Source of the DNA: Arenicellales bacterium
Lineage (GTDB): Bacteria; Pseudomonadota; Gammaproteobacteria; Arenicellales; JAJDZL01
NCBI GenBank assembly: GCA_958295885.1
Contig: OY282380.1
Span: 744,001 to 808,000, forward strand
Reading direction: 5' to 3'
DNA: 64,000 nucleotides
Part shown: positions 26,867-35,957 of the stretch, one piece after another
Position numbering within the stretch: the stretch's first letter is position 1
How the letters are laid out: the number at the start of each line of letters is the position of its first letter
Notes under the pieces: generated by a model
What the model was told of the DNA's origin: nothing
Database searches by the model: none
The model's input: the letters and a program-made list of their open reading frames with translations, nothing else
Program-made: the position numbers and the translations under genes

Positions 26867-27080
26867 TCATTTCCTCACGAGAGAATTTTCGTCCTCCAGT
26901 AAAAATACTAGTTTGCAGTTCCCGGATTGTTTCAATTGCTCTGTCACTTTGCTGTTCGCGTCCTACGTAAGTTTCCAACCAAATTCGAAATTGTGCATTC
27001 AATGTCGTATGCTCCACAGCAGCTCGGTGCCGAGCTTTTTCGATTAGAGTAGAATCTGCACTGAGGGTTATGTTCTTCAT
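26856..27080 (-). CDS. VapB-like antitoxin
   Basis: A 74-residue protein beginning MKNITLSADSTLIEKARHRA, a ribbon-helix-helix start. It continues TTLNAQFRIWLETYVGR and ends with the charged tail FSREEMNER. Size, position and the 11 bp overlap with the PIN toxin support an antitoxin role. About 250 bp of non-coding sequence separates it from the AbiE pair. Confidence 0.78.
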   Translation of the reverse strand: MKNITLSADSTLIEKARHRAAVEHTTLNAQFRIWLETYVGREQQSDRAIETIRELQTSIFTGGRKFSREEMNER

Positions 27081-27326
27081 TGCTCAAACTCAAATTAATA
27101 TTACACGGGAATATCATACACTAATTTCGTGTGAATAACCTGTTACTGATGATTGGCGACACAACAGTGACTAAAATTCGGGCAGCGTAAGCACTGCTTT
27201 CCGACAGCACTTCATCCCGACAGCACAGTACGAAATTATGAAGTGCCGCGTAACGATGCTACATTGCCCACTTCCTGCACTTTCGCTTTAATTCAGCGTT
27301 AGCAACGAAATACATTCCCTGCTAAT

Positions 27327-28199
27327 TCAGCGATAGGCCATCCGGATCAAACTCTCGGTTTCACCGGCAAGAAAATCCATGGACAGAGGCGTGTCAAGCA
27401 TCTGCACAGCCTCATGCGGCAGCAGAAACCGTCTCATCTCGTTCGCGAATTCGGTCGAACGGACGATGCCCCCTACACGGTCTGCAGCCGTCTCAAACCA
27501 AGCTGATTCGACATGATGGTCTCCCATCTTGGCGCATACCAGATCGTTGTGAATCGCTGTGCCGTTCCCTCTGAGCCAGTGTATATCCCAAATATCGCGA
27601 AAACACGGACGGTTGCGCGTTACCACCGAGGACGAAAATGCCACAAGCTTGCTCGCGAGGATCTCTTCCCGGCTCTGAACGCGCACAAGCATCTGGGATT
27701 CGCGCACCACACTATAATTCTGGGCAATTGCGCCTGAACCTTCCGTATAAGTTGGAGCATTGTCAATATCGAGTTTGATTTTTTGCTTTGGAATTCCGCG
27801 CCGGAAGGGCAAAATTTCGAAAACAATGCGCCAGGTACTCACTCCAACGTCTGAAGTGAAATGGGAGATGATGCTTTTTGGACTCTTAACATTTACGCCA
27901 AGGCCTCGGCCCGATAGTGTCTTTTTCAAGTATGCAGCCAAACCATCCATGCTTTTGGTAGAAAAGTCGGGACCACCCGAAAAATCCAAATCTTCACTCA
28001 GGCGCGACGCTCCGTAACAGAGACGAAGTGCGCTCCCACCTTGGAATGTCAACCCATCCAGCCAGCCGCCACGGTTAAGAACATGTAACAGTTCGTAATG
28101 CAGTAATTCCTTCTCAACAATCACTTCCATACCCATGAGTTCGGGATGGTGTTCAAGTGCGATTTCAACCAGTTCTCGAAATGTACCTTCTTTGAACAC
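27327..28199 (-). CDS. AbiEii/AbiGii-family nucleotidyltransferase toxin
   Basis: A 290-residue toxin of the type IV AbiE system. The nucleotidyltransferase motif is GGSALRLCYGASRLSEDLDF (residues about 54-73), with the catalytic Asp pair in the last segment. A further conserved region is REEILASKLVAFSS. Relatives transfer nucleotides to tRNA or other targets and stop phage-infected cells. It follows the AbiEi-like antitoxin gene by 12 bp, the normal order. No damage is visible. Confidence 0.88.
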   Translation of the reverse strand: MFKEGTFRELVEIALEHHPELMGMEVIVEKELLHYELLHVLNRGGWLDGLTFQGGSALRLCYGASRLSEDLDFSGGPDFSTKSMDGLAAYLKKTLSGRGLGVNVKSPKSIISHFTSDVGVSTWRIVFEILPFRRGIPKQKIKLDIDNAPTYTEGSGAIAQNYSVVRESQMLVRVQSREEILASKLVAFSSSVVTRNRPCFRDIWDIHWLRGNGTAIHNDLVCAKMGDHHVESAWFETAADRVGGIVRSTEFANEMRRFLLPHEAVQMLDTPLSMDFLAGETESLIRMAYR

Positions 28200-28211
28200 A
28201 GCACCTATCTT

Positions 28212-28757
28212 TCATCCGTGATAATATTCCTGCATTTCCTCAAAATCGACGAGATGCAAATTTCTCCCGACCCGCCGAAGATCCCGGAGTGCCGCCGGCG
28301 CAGTCGCAATCCGCAATGGACGCTCTCTTTGAATCGTGTTTTTCAGAATATCCAATGCTGACCGCTGAGTATGAGTGAACTCAATCACCCCGTAATGAGT
28401 ATTGAACACGCCTTTCCTCCCTGTGGTTACGACTGTCAGGTAGGCTTGCGGGATCTGGGAAATCACACCCCATTCCGAAAGAGCACATTCGAGACTGATA
28501 TAGTTGTACTCGCCGAGACGGATTGCGCAGGCAATTCGCTCAAACATGCCAACCCGGCTTCGGCTCGAGAGAGGATTCACGAATACCCCGTTTACAACCC
28601 GTTCAAGCAACCCGTTTCGTACCAGGCGGCGCAGGCTTTCAGAGAGCGTCTTTTCAGATTCGTGCGGAAACAGCTTGCGCATGTCGGAAAGAGTAAACAC
28701 GTTCCAGCCGTACCGGTCCCACTCGGCCAAGGTCTTAACCGCTTCAACAGTACGCAT
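28212..28757 (-). CDS. AbiEi-family antitoxin / regulator
   Basis: A 181-residue AbiEi-like antitoxin. The N-terminal winged helix-turn-helix (VFTLSDMRKLFPHESEKTLS then ESLRRLVRNGLLERV) binds the operon promoter. The C-terminal domain contains the family's YISLECALSEWGVI and TTGRKGVF segments. In characterised systems it represses transcription of both genes and counteracts the toxin. Start ATG at 28757. Confidence 0.86.
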   Translation of the reverse strand: MRTVEAVKTLAEWDRYGWNVFTLSDMRKLFPHESEKTLSESLRRLVRNGLLERVVNGVFVNPLSSRSRVGMFERIACAIRLGEYNYISLECALSEWGVISQIPQAYLTVVTTGRKGVFNTHYGVIEFTHTQRSALDILKNTIQRERPLRIATAPAALRDLRRVGRNLHLVDFEEMQEYYHG

Positions 28758-28818
28758 GGTTTTTCTCAGTTCTGTAAATGATACAATATCACGACTATTA
28801 TATAGGATTATTGTCCAT

Positions 28819-28950
28819 TTAAAAGGCTAACTTCTTGCGCGCTAATTCGAGTTCAGCTGCATCCTCAACACTCAGCAGAGGTGTCCAAAGATTCTGATCA
28901 AAGTCTGTAGCCAGTCTCCGGTTTAGGTCGCTCGTTAAACCACAAATTGC
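28819..28950 (-). pseudogene. possible tail of a lost gene
   Basis: The end of a minus-strand frame reads NRRLATDFDQNLWTPLLSVE followed by DAAELELARKKLAF and a TAA. It is protein-like but runs into an IS1595-like remnant on the other strand. The longer ORF to 29100 is therefore probably chance beyond this tail. Family unknown. Confidence 0.3.
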
Positions 28951-28966
28951 GCGCCTGTGAGCGACG

Positions 28967-29263
28967 TTCAAGGTACTGTAGAAGTTGATGAAACCTAAAT
29001 GGGCGGACTCAAAGACAATAAATTCAAATCCAAGAATTTGAAACAAGGTAGGGGTGGAGTTGGAAAAACAGCGGTTGTTGGAGCAAAGGACAAGAATCAA
29101 AGAAGGTTAACGCAAAAGTCATTGAAAACACGAAACGCAGAACTCTACATGACTTTATTTTAGATAGCGTAGAGGCAGGTTCGCTAGCATGTACTTATGA
29201 TTTTAAGAGCTGCAAGAATCTAAAATTTAGCGGCATAGAACCCAAATATCCCATCGGCAAACT
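28967..29263 (+). pseudogene. IS1595-family transposase remnant
   Basis: Reading VQGTVEVDET, a TAA where the family has Tyr, then MGG gives the IS1595 catalytic VDETYxGG motif with one substitution. GRGGVGKTAVVGAKDK follows. After a frameshift come VNAKVIENTKRRTLHDFI and then TYDFKSC, corresponding to the second catalytic Asp region. The N-terminal zinc-binding part and the C-terminal end are absent. Dead fragment. Confidence 0.7.
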
Positions 29264-29349
29264 ACACGAAGATATCTCCAAATGCACCGACGATAACTAC
29301 ACCATTGATCGAACTAGAAGATCTGGAGAAAGGAGTGGATTCTTTCATC

Positions 29350-29679
29350 TGATGGACTTGGTCGAAATGTATTCGAACCCTGTCCATACTGCATTTTAAG
29401 TCCATTTTGTTGGATACTGAAACTTTGCCGCTTTACCACGAAATTTCAACTAAATCTGTTCAATTTCATCAACTTTGTATGAGTAATAAATCAATTGCAA
29501 CAAAATTAAATATTGACAAAAAGACCTTACCCAAAGCAATTCGGTGGGCGACGAGTGCGGACCAGATTCTGCAACAGTTCTCATATATGGAATCCCACTG
29601 TGAGGTTAGGGTGGTGCTCGGGAATGAACCGGAGCAGCGAATGTGCGTAACAAGTGCTGCTAGTTTTCAAAGAAAGTGA
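29350..29679 (+). repeat. dispersed repeat with the best-preserved attached HTH-like ORF
   Basis: The repeat core (CTGATGGACTTGGTCGAAAT then GTATTCGAACCC) is followed by a frame (ORF from 29407) reading LYHEISTKSVQFHQL and then SNKSIATKLNIDKKT with LPKAIRWAT. This looks like a homeodomain-type helix-turn-helix as found in recombinases and transposases. The copy at 54206 shows an eroded version of the same protein (ending VSKAIQWTNED). The element is evidently a degraded mobile or repetitive gene; I cannot name its family. Confidence 0.55.
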
Positions 29680-29735
29680 AATTGTTGAGAATGTCCGGTG
29701 GAGCATTATATGCAGCTGAAAAATGCGCAAGCCGG

Positions 29736-29767
29736 AGCTGCTCTCGACTTCAAGGTCGAGAGCAGCT
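29736..29767. terminator. strong hairpin, 13-bp perfect stem
   Basis: AGCTGCTCTCGAC and GTCGAGAGCAGCT pair perfectly across the 6-base loop TTCAAG. No T-tract follows on the plus strand, and none is obvious on the minus strand, so it may be a structural or protein-binding element rather than an intrinsic terminator. It lies about 270 bp beyond the end of the Pot-like operon. The rest of 29768-30035 shows nothing else. Confidence 0.4.
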
Positions 29768-30035
29768 GCATACGTTCTAACGTTTCTACGAAATCGGGGT
29801 AAATAAAATCCCTACCACACTGTCCATAAAAAGTAATCTGAAAACTGTGAATATCTTACCAATGGTGTCGTATCAGCACCCGCATGGTAGCAAACAAACA
29901 ACACCGAAGCCACCCTCCGCGGGATTTCGCCCATAGGGGTGTAAATCACTTCACGCGTTCAATTTAGAAAGAACACCACCTACACGACGTGAGTTAGATA
30001 AATCGCCCAACGAGAGTGTTAAGGCGACTATTGAA

Positions 30036-31118
30036 TTATTCCGCGCTCAAAATCAAAGCATCTGGTGCGTTCCAACACACTTCAACCTGTGTACCGGAAT
30101 CCAAAGGAACTTTATCCGGTCGCTGTTCCACCAAGAAAGGCTTGCTTGCTCCAACATCAACAAATACATCAAGCAGATTACCGGAAAAAGTAGAGCGAAT
30201 GACCGTGCCTGGGATTCGGTTGTCATACCTGTCTTCGTGCCCTGAGCTGCGAATGACAAGTTTTTCCGGTCGAATGCCAACACAGAGAGATTTGGACATT
30301 GATTCGACTTCAGGAGCAATTTTCGCGCGAATTCTAGCGTCATCGAGAATTTTCAGTTCAGCGATGCCTCCAGACTTGCTCAACAGCTTTGCATCAAGCA
30401 GATTGATGCGTCCGACAAAATCGGCAACAAAAGAACTTTGCGGAAAGTTATATATTTCCCTAGCCGTGCCAACCTGTTCAACTTCACCGTTTCTCATTAC
30501 TGCGATTCGATCAGACATATTCATTGCTTCTGTTTGATCGTGGGTGACGAAAACAGTTGTAATCTGCAGCTCCCGTTGAATTCTGCGCAGCTCCAGCTGC
30601 ATGGCTTCCCGAAGCTTAAGATCAAGAGCGCCTAGAGGTTCGTCCATAAGTAAGACTCTCGGTGGATATGCGACGGCACGTGCGACTGAAATTCGCTGTG
30701 CCTGTCCGCCACTAAGTTCTGAGGGATAACGTCCTTCCACGCCAGGTAAGCGTACCAGCTCGAGTAACTCCTCTACCCTGTCATTGATTTTCTCTTTAGG
30801 AGTACGTCTTTCCCGTAGGGGAAAGGCGATGTTCTCTTTTATGGTGAGATGCGGAAAAAGCGCATAGTCCTGGAAAACCATTCCAATTTCCCGTTTTTGT
30901 GGGGGAAGATTCGTTATGTCCTGGTCGCCCAGTAGAATCTGTCCATGATCTGGATCGTTGAATCCGGCAATCAGTCGGAGCGTGGTTGTTTTTCCGCAGC
31001 CAGAGGGACCGAGGAGGGTGAGAAATTCACCCTCCTCAATTTCCAAACTGATGGTCTTTATAGCGACTACGCTGCCAAATGTCTTGGTGACATTCCGCAG
31101 AACGACGCGCTGGGACAT
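30036..31118 (-). CDS. ABC importer ATPase, PotA-like
   Basis: A 360-residue ATPase of the spermidine/putrescine and iron/sulfate branch. Walker A is GPSGCGKTTT, the Q-loop is VFQDYALFPH, the signature is LSGGQAQR, Walker B is VLLMDEPLGALD, and the switch is VTHDQTEA. A C-terminal TOBE domain (about 270-360) closes the protein. It follows the binding-protein gene by 36 bp and would energise the two permeases further upstream. The exact solute cannot be read from the ATPase. Confidence 0.92.
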   Translation of the reverse strand: MSQRVVLRNVTKTFGSVVAIKTISLEIEEGEFLTLLGPSGCGKTTTLRLIAGFNDPDHGQILLGDQDITNLPPQKREIGMVFQDYALFPHLTIKENIAFPLRERRTPKEKINDRVEELLELVRLPGVEGRYPSELSGGQAQRISVARAVAYPPRVLLMDEPLGALDLKLREAMQLELRRIQRELQITTVFVTHDQTEAMNMSDRIAVMRNGEVEQVGTAREIYNFPQSSFVADFVGRINLLDAKLLSKSGGIAELKILDDARIRAKIAPEVESMSKSLCVGIRPEKLVIRSSGHEDRYDNRIPGTVIRSTFSGNLLDVFVDVGASKPFLVEQRPDKVPLDSGTQVEVCWNAPDALILSAE

Positions 31119-31154
31119 TTTTGGTGATCAGTCGAGTCTATTGCACTGCCGCAT

Positions 31155-32216
31155 TTATTCGGCGATCGCTCTATTCCACTGGTCAGTCCAATCTGAAATG
31201 ATGACTTTCGAATAGTCGATTCTCAGTTGGCTGGCAACCTTTTCAGGATCCAATACGATCATTTCGGCTACGAGAGGATCATCCGCCATAGATTCAAAAA
31301 CACTTTGATTGACGGGAACCAAGCCGGTTTTTGTGGCCATTTTCAACTGGTAGTCGGAACTGATGAACTGGTTGATATACCACTGGGCAGCTTCGGCATT
31401 TTTGCTGTTTTTCATGACTCCCCACCAACCTTCTGAAGCAACACCGACAAGATCGTCATTGATACGTGGATGGACGCTTGTCACATTCTGTCCAGCAAGT
31501 TTTTTGGCGCGCAGGCACCAGCCTGCATGAACGACTGCTGCAATAATGTCACCGGACTCAAACTGCGCCATCGTTTCACCTCCGCGAGACCAAAATTTCA
31601 GAACATTCATTTCTTTGACAAGATTCAGACCCGGATCAATGTTGACTTCGTCGCCGCCTTCAGCGAACGTTACTCCAGCCAGACCGGGAAGACCGCCACC
31701 AGAATTGATGTCGGGAAACTGAAGCCGCCCGGCAATATTCGGATGCACGAGATCACGATAGGTGGTGGGCACTGGAATTCCTTCTTCTGCAAATTTGTCC
31801 TTGTGGTAACAGATGACTTCCTGGGTTTCCCACGACCCAACCAACCACTCGTTATAGCGGCTTTCCGCCAGGAATTCAGTGTTGGGCATCAGGCTCAAAT
31901 CCAGTGGATGAAGCACATCGAGTTCATGATAGTCTTTAACCTGAGCGGCAAGAATTTCCACTACGTCAAATGGAGCTTCACCGCGCGCTGCGACAATTTT
32001 TGCGAAATTTGCTGCCGGGGATCCCGTAACGAACTCGACTTTTCCACCTTCTGCTTCAAACTTCGACACGATATTCTCTACTTGGTTTTCTTTCCACAAA
32101 CCTCCCCAGGTGCCGACGAGCAGCGTGACACCATCAAATTGGCCTGCAAAGGCCGATGATGAAAAAATTATTGCAATGAATAAGCCAGTCAAGGCATTTC
32201 TAGCGGTTTTAAACAT
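31155..32216 (-). CDS. ABC importer substrate-binding protein, PotD-like
   Basis: A 353-residue periplasmic binding protein. The signal peptide is MFKTARNALTGLFIAIIFSS with cleavage after SAFA. The mature start GVTLLVGTWGGLWKENQVEN matches the polyamine-type family; GSWETQEVICYHKDKF and VHAGWCLRAKK line the predicted binding cleft. Members bind spermidine, putrescine or other small cations, so polyamine is the likely but unproven ligand. Confidence 0.9.
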   Translation of the reverse strand: MFKTARNALTGLFIAIIFSSSAFAGQFDGVTLLVGTWGGLWKENQVENIVSKFEAEGGKVEFVTGSPAANFAKIVAARGEAPFDVVEILAAQVKDYHELDVLHPLDLSLMPNTEFLAESRYNEWLVGSWETQEVICYHKDKFAEEGIPVPTTYRDLVHPNIAGRLQFPDINSGGGLPGLAGVTFAEGGDEVNIDPGLNLVKEMNVLKFWSRGGETMAQFESGDIIAAVVHAGWCLRAKKLAGQNVTSVHPRINDDLVGVASEGWWGVMKNSKNAEAAQWYINQFISSDYQLKMATKTGLVPVNQSVFESMADDPLVAEMIVLDPEKVASQLRIDYSKVIISDWTDQWNRAIAE

Positions 32217-32611
32217 TTCTCACTTCCTCAGTTGCTATTGTTCCAATCGATACACTAATTCTCAGCGTTGAGATAAAGGTATTTCGCGGATCGGCACTAT
32301 CTTGCATCTGCCAAAAACCAACCTATACATCGTCTCGCTTCAAACCGAAAATTGTTAGTCTGTTTATAAAGTTTACAACAAAATCCGTTTATAACCATGT
32401 GCTATCGACAATTACGCATTGATAATTAAATTTGGTAATTTGCTGCTCAATTCTTCTTATTCCACTTCACTCTCTGTCGGCAGCTGAGAAAATTGTCCCT
32501 AGAATATTAGGAGCAGCACTGCTGGTGTTGATCGTTATCCGCCTGCCAGGAATGCCTGCATATCGGTAACGCACTCTCAGTTTTTAGGATTGCTAAATTG
32601 GCTTGGTACGA
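32217..32611. promoter_or_regulatory. 395 bp gap inside the Pot-like gene cluster
   Basis: Non-coding, AT-rich sequence between the second permease and the binding-protein gene. Operons of this type are normally tightly spaced, so this gap probably carries a separate promoter for the binding protein, which is usually needed in excess. I could not pick a convincing promoter or hairpin, and no remnant gene is evident. Confidence 0.35.
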
Positions 32612-33478
32612 CTATCCCACGCCACGAGAACCGCCTACTTTCAAAAGTGCATCGAGTCCTATTACTTTTTGAACCAGTAAAAGCAGGCACAGGCAAATGA
32701 CAATGACTAAAGTAGCAGATGCCATCAGGCTCGGCTCGAAATCGTTTTCAAGCGCGAAGAATATTTCGACTGGATAGGTAACGAATCCAGGTGCGCTAAG
32801 AAATATTGCAACTGGAACATCGGAAAATGAAACCATGAACGCATATAACGCGCCCGCATAGACTCCGGGCATGATCACTGGCAGTGTAACGCGAAAAAAA
32901 GCTCGCCGCGGTGAAGCCCCATGAATTACGGCGGCTTCCTCCAGCCGCGTATCGAATCTCTGCAAAATCGCGGTAACTGTTCCGACAACATAAGGTGTGG
33001 CAATGAAAATATGACCGAGTGCAAGACCTACGAGAGAACCTTGCCAATACAATCCGGTAATGTCACCAATCCAGTAAAACAGCTGCAGAAAAGCGATTCC
33101 GGTCACGATCGCTGGAATCTGCAGAGGAGCGCGAAAAATTGCGCTAATGAGTGCTTTTCCTGGAACGTTGCTTCGCACCAGGCCAAGCGCGGCAGGCACA
33201 CCCAACAGACAGCCACACAGTGATGCTACAGTCGCGAGCACAAAACTCAACAGCAGTGCTTCGATCTGCCCTTCGGGAATTTGGGTATACCAGTATAACG
33301 ACAACGTATCGGGTGGAAACTTGAAGGAAGCCTCAACGTTTTCTGTCGGACCATTCAGTGATGTACCGATAACAACCACTATGGGCGATAGGAGAAATAC
33401 GTACGAAAAAGAACAGTAAAGCCCAAATAAGAATCGACCGATTGTTTTTTGAACTCTGTAGGTCAAGATCTTCACCAA
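32612..33478 (-). CDS. ABC importer permease, PotC-like
   Basis: A 288-residue inner-membrane permease. Six predicted helices begin with LYCSFSYVFLLSPIVVVIGT. The ATPase-contact EAA loop is EEAAVIHGASPRRAFFRVTL followed by PVIMPGV. It starts 6 bp after the PotB-like gene and is its heterodimer partner. Confidence 0.91.
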   Translation of the reverse strand: MVKILTYRVQKTIGRFLFGLYCSFSYVFLLSPIVVVIGTSLNGPTENVEASFKFPPDTLSLYWYTQIPEGQIEALLLSFVLATVASLCGCLLGVPAALGLVRSNVPGKALISAIFRAPLQIPAIVTGIAFLQLFYWIGDITGLYWQGSLVGLALGHIFIATPYVVGTVTAILQRFDTRLEEAAVIHGASPRRAFFRVTLPVIMPGVYAGALYAFMVSFSDVPVAIFLSAPGFVTYPVEIFFALENDFEPSLMASATLVIVICLCLLLLVQKVIGLDALLKVGGSRGVG

Positions 33479-33484
33479 CAGTCC

Positions 33485-34339
33485 TCAAACCACAACAAGA
33501 TGAGCAGCGCGCAGACGTCGCATTAGGTAGATAGACAGAAGGTTAATCAAAATCACCGAAACCAGCAGCACTGCGGCGATCGTCGCTCCCATGGAATACT
33601 TGATGTCCATCATGACAATCCTTTGGATCATCACAGGCAGCGTGAAAACGCGGCCACCCCCAAGAAGTGCAGCGGAAGTGAATGCTCCCATACACATGTT
33701 GAACACCATTAGGAGCATCGCTGAAATGCCCGGCAAAGACAGTGGGAAAATTATGCGGTAGTAAACTCGCCAGCGATTGGCGCCGTGAATCTGTGCTGCG
33801 GATTCCAGCGATTTTGGTATTGTTTGGATGATGCTGTACAGGAGAAGAACACCAAATCCGAGCGTAAAATGCATCAACCCAATGACCACACCGGTTTCGT
33901 TGCCAAACACTGAAAAAGGCTTGTCAAACAGTCCAATAGCAAGCATTGTTCGATTAAAGAGGCCATCAGCGGAAAATATTACGATCAGCCCGTAGACTTT
34001 GATAACGATGGTAATAAATGTTGAAATAACAATGCCCGCCAGTAGAATCATGGACCAGCTAGATCGCATTCGTGCAATCATATAGGCGACGGGGAATCCT
34101 AAAATTAATGTCGACAGCGCTGCAAGTGCTGAAGTCTTGACGGTGACCCAAAGAATTTTGAGATAGAATCCATCTGTGAGGAATTGAACATAGTTTCCTA
34201 GTATCAACTCGTCACCAACACGCCCAAGGCCGAGGTCTTCGAAAAAGCTTGCTCGCAGAAAGACGAACTGTGATACCGCAACCAGAGTGAAGCCGACAAT
34301 TAACGGCGGAATAAGCAGTATCCACCATCTAACCCACAT
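33485..34339 (-). CDS. ABC importer permease, PotB-like
   Basis: A 284-residue inner-membrane permease with six hydrophobic segments, the first WWILLIPPLIVGFTLVAVSQ. The EAA loop is SLESAAQIHGANRWRVYYRI followed by FPLSLPGI. First gene of the minus-strand transport cluster; the order permease, permease, binding protein, ATPase differs from the classical potABCD order. Confidence 0.91.
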   Translation of the reverse strand: MWVRWWILLIPPLIVGFTLVAVSQFVFLRASFFEDLGLGRVGDELILGNYVQFLTDGFYLKILWVTVKTSALAALSTLILGFPVAYMIARMRSSWSMILLAGIVISTFITIVIKVYGLIVIFSADGLFNRTMLAIGLFDKPFSVFGNETGVVIGLMHFTLGFGVLLLYSIIQTIPKSLESAAQIHGANRWRVYYRIIFPLSLPGISAMLLMVFNMCMGAFTSAALLGGGRVFTLPVMIQRIVMMDIKYSMGATIAAVLLVSVILINLLSIYLMRRLRAAHLVVV

Positions 34340-35089
34340 TACGACGTCTCAACTGTCTGCGAAGCTGTTGCTCCAAGCTTGAAAATAAGTATTTTGCAAA
34401 ACGATATTCGTGATGCCCAAGTCAAATTTTGACTGTCCAGCGGCATCAACATGAGACAATACTTGGAACAACGCGAGAATTTTGGCGATAAGGTTTCAAT
34501 TTAGAGTATAGCAAACAGTTGTTTGCAAATTGGAATCGGATTCAATTCCAAAATACATACAGCTTTTATTGGCTAAGGATTTTCTCAAATTCTTTCGGCG
34601 TCTGAACCTGCGACAACAGCGTTTTCTGGAGGGATTACCTTAAGGCAATCGTAGAGCATGTAGTCGAAAACCGGGACGAGTGGTTTCAATTAATGCGTCA
34701 AACAAGCTGCGAACGATTCGGACAACTCCTGTGTCATTATAGACACTTGCACCAGCGTCGGCAAAAAGGTAAAAAATGACTCTGTCGAGTCGATGGGCGG
34801 TCCAACAAGTCTAAAATGATTCATTACAGTGCCGAGCAAAAGGAAACGCTGCCGTATGAATTGCCAGGGCACGATTATCGCCACAAAATCCATACTTAAT
34901 TTCTAAGCAACTACTCACTCCCTATCTGATTCAGTCTTGACAGGCCGAGTATCGTCGCTGAATCAAACGGGCACAGGCATTGTGATCTGGTTGAGTCAGG
35001 TGATGCGAAGCCATTACTGCAAGCGCTTTGACATTGGAGCGCAAATTGTCTATATTATGCGTATAGTCTAGAACCAACTCCAAGCATTG
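34340..35089. other. 750 bp without recognisable genes
   Basis: Separates the Pot-like cluster from the Dam-like gene, which runs the other way. It should contain the promoters of both but nothing stands out. Short open frames on either strand show no motif. Confidence 0.4.
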
Positions 35090-35761
35090 ATGAGCACCGC
35101 ATATTTGGGATCCAAGGCCACGGCCGGGCTGTGTCAGGCGATCATTGCACTGATGCCGCCTCATTCGGTTTACCTCGAATCGCATCTCGGGGGTGGTGCA
35201 ATCATGAAAAGAAAGCCGCCGGCGCAGCGAAATATCGGCATTGATGTAGACGCCCGCGCCATCGATCAGTTCAGTTGCGAGTATCCGGTCGAGCTGGTGC
35301 ACGGCTGCTGCCATCACTACCTTTCGAACTTTCCATTTGACGGCACCGAGCTGGTCTATGCGGATCCGCCGTATCTGAAATCGACGCGCAAAGCGCCATC
35401 TCGTTACCGCTACCTTTATGACTACTCGGAACAAGACCATGTGCAGCTGCTCGAACTGTTGCGGCAGCTGCCCTGTCAGGTGATGCTGTCCGGTTATTCA
35501 AGCCAGCTGTATGACGATTTGATCGGTGACTGGAACAGCATTTCGGTAAAGGTGATGAATCAGGCTGGGGTTGTGTACGAAAAAGTGTGGTTCAACTTCG
35601 AGCCGGGGCGAGTGCACTGGCGCCGCTATGCGGGGCGATACGCCAACGACCGCCAACGCATCAAGCGAAGGGCCGAGACCTGGTCTCGGTGTTATCGTCA
35701 GATGCCGCCGGCCGAGCGTCGTGCGATCTTGTCTGCGATCATGGCGGTCGAGGCCGAATAG
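35090..35761 (+). CDS. D12-class DNA adenine methyltransferase, Dam-like
   Basis: A 223-residue N6-adenine methyltransferase. The AdoMet motif is degenerate (ESHLGGGAIMKRK near residue 36, usually FxGGGA) and the catalytic motif is VYADPPYLKST (DPPY at residues 92-95). Start ATG at 35090. No restriction enzyme partner lies beside it, so it is an orphan methylase; such genes often come from phage. Its sequence is more GC-rich than the intergenic DNA around it. Confidence 0.85.
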   Translation: MSTAYLGSKATAGLCQAIIALMPPHSVYLESHLGGGAIMKRKPPAQRNIGIDVDARAIDQFSCEYPVELVHGCCHHYLSNFPFDGTELVYADPPYLKSTRKAPSRYRYLYDYSEQDHVQLLELLRQLPCQVMLSGYSSQLYDDLIGDWNSISVKVMNQAGVVYEKVWFNFEPGRVHWRRYAGRYANDRQRIKRRAETWSRCYRQMPPAERRAILSAIMAVEAE

Positions 35762-35764
35762 CCG

Positions 35765-35957
35765 ATGGCAGCGCTCAAGCGGGAATCGCTCAACGAGATG
35801 TTGGCCAAGAGCAGCGCGCACGTTTCGCCGCGCTTTAAGCCCGCGGCGAAGTGACGCCCGCGAGTCGCGGCGCTGCTCGAAACGCTGCTGTCCATGCTAC
35901 AAATGCTGATCCTGCTGCTGTTGGAGCAAAAACGAAGAAAACCTCGGACGATTCCAG
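35765..35957 (+). pseudogene. possible transposase N-terminus, cut by a group II intron
   Basis: An ATG frame reads ALKRESLNEMLAKSSAHVSP then RFKPAAK, a TGA, and continues in the same frame as RPRVAALLETLLSMLQMLIL before meeting the 3' edge of the intron at about 35957. The leucine-rich helix resembles the start of IS66-type transposases, but the match is weak. It follows the methylase stop immediately. Confidence 0.35.
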
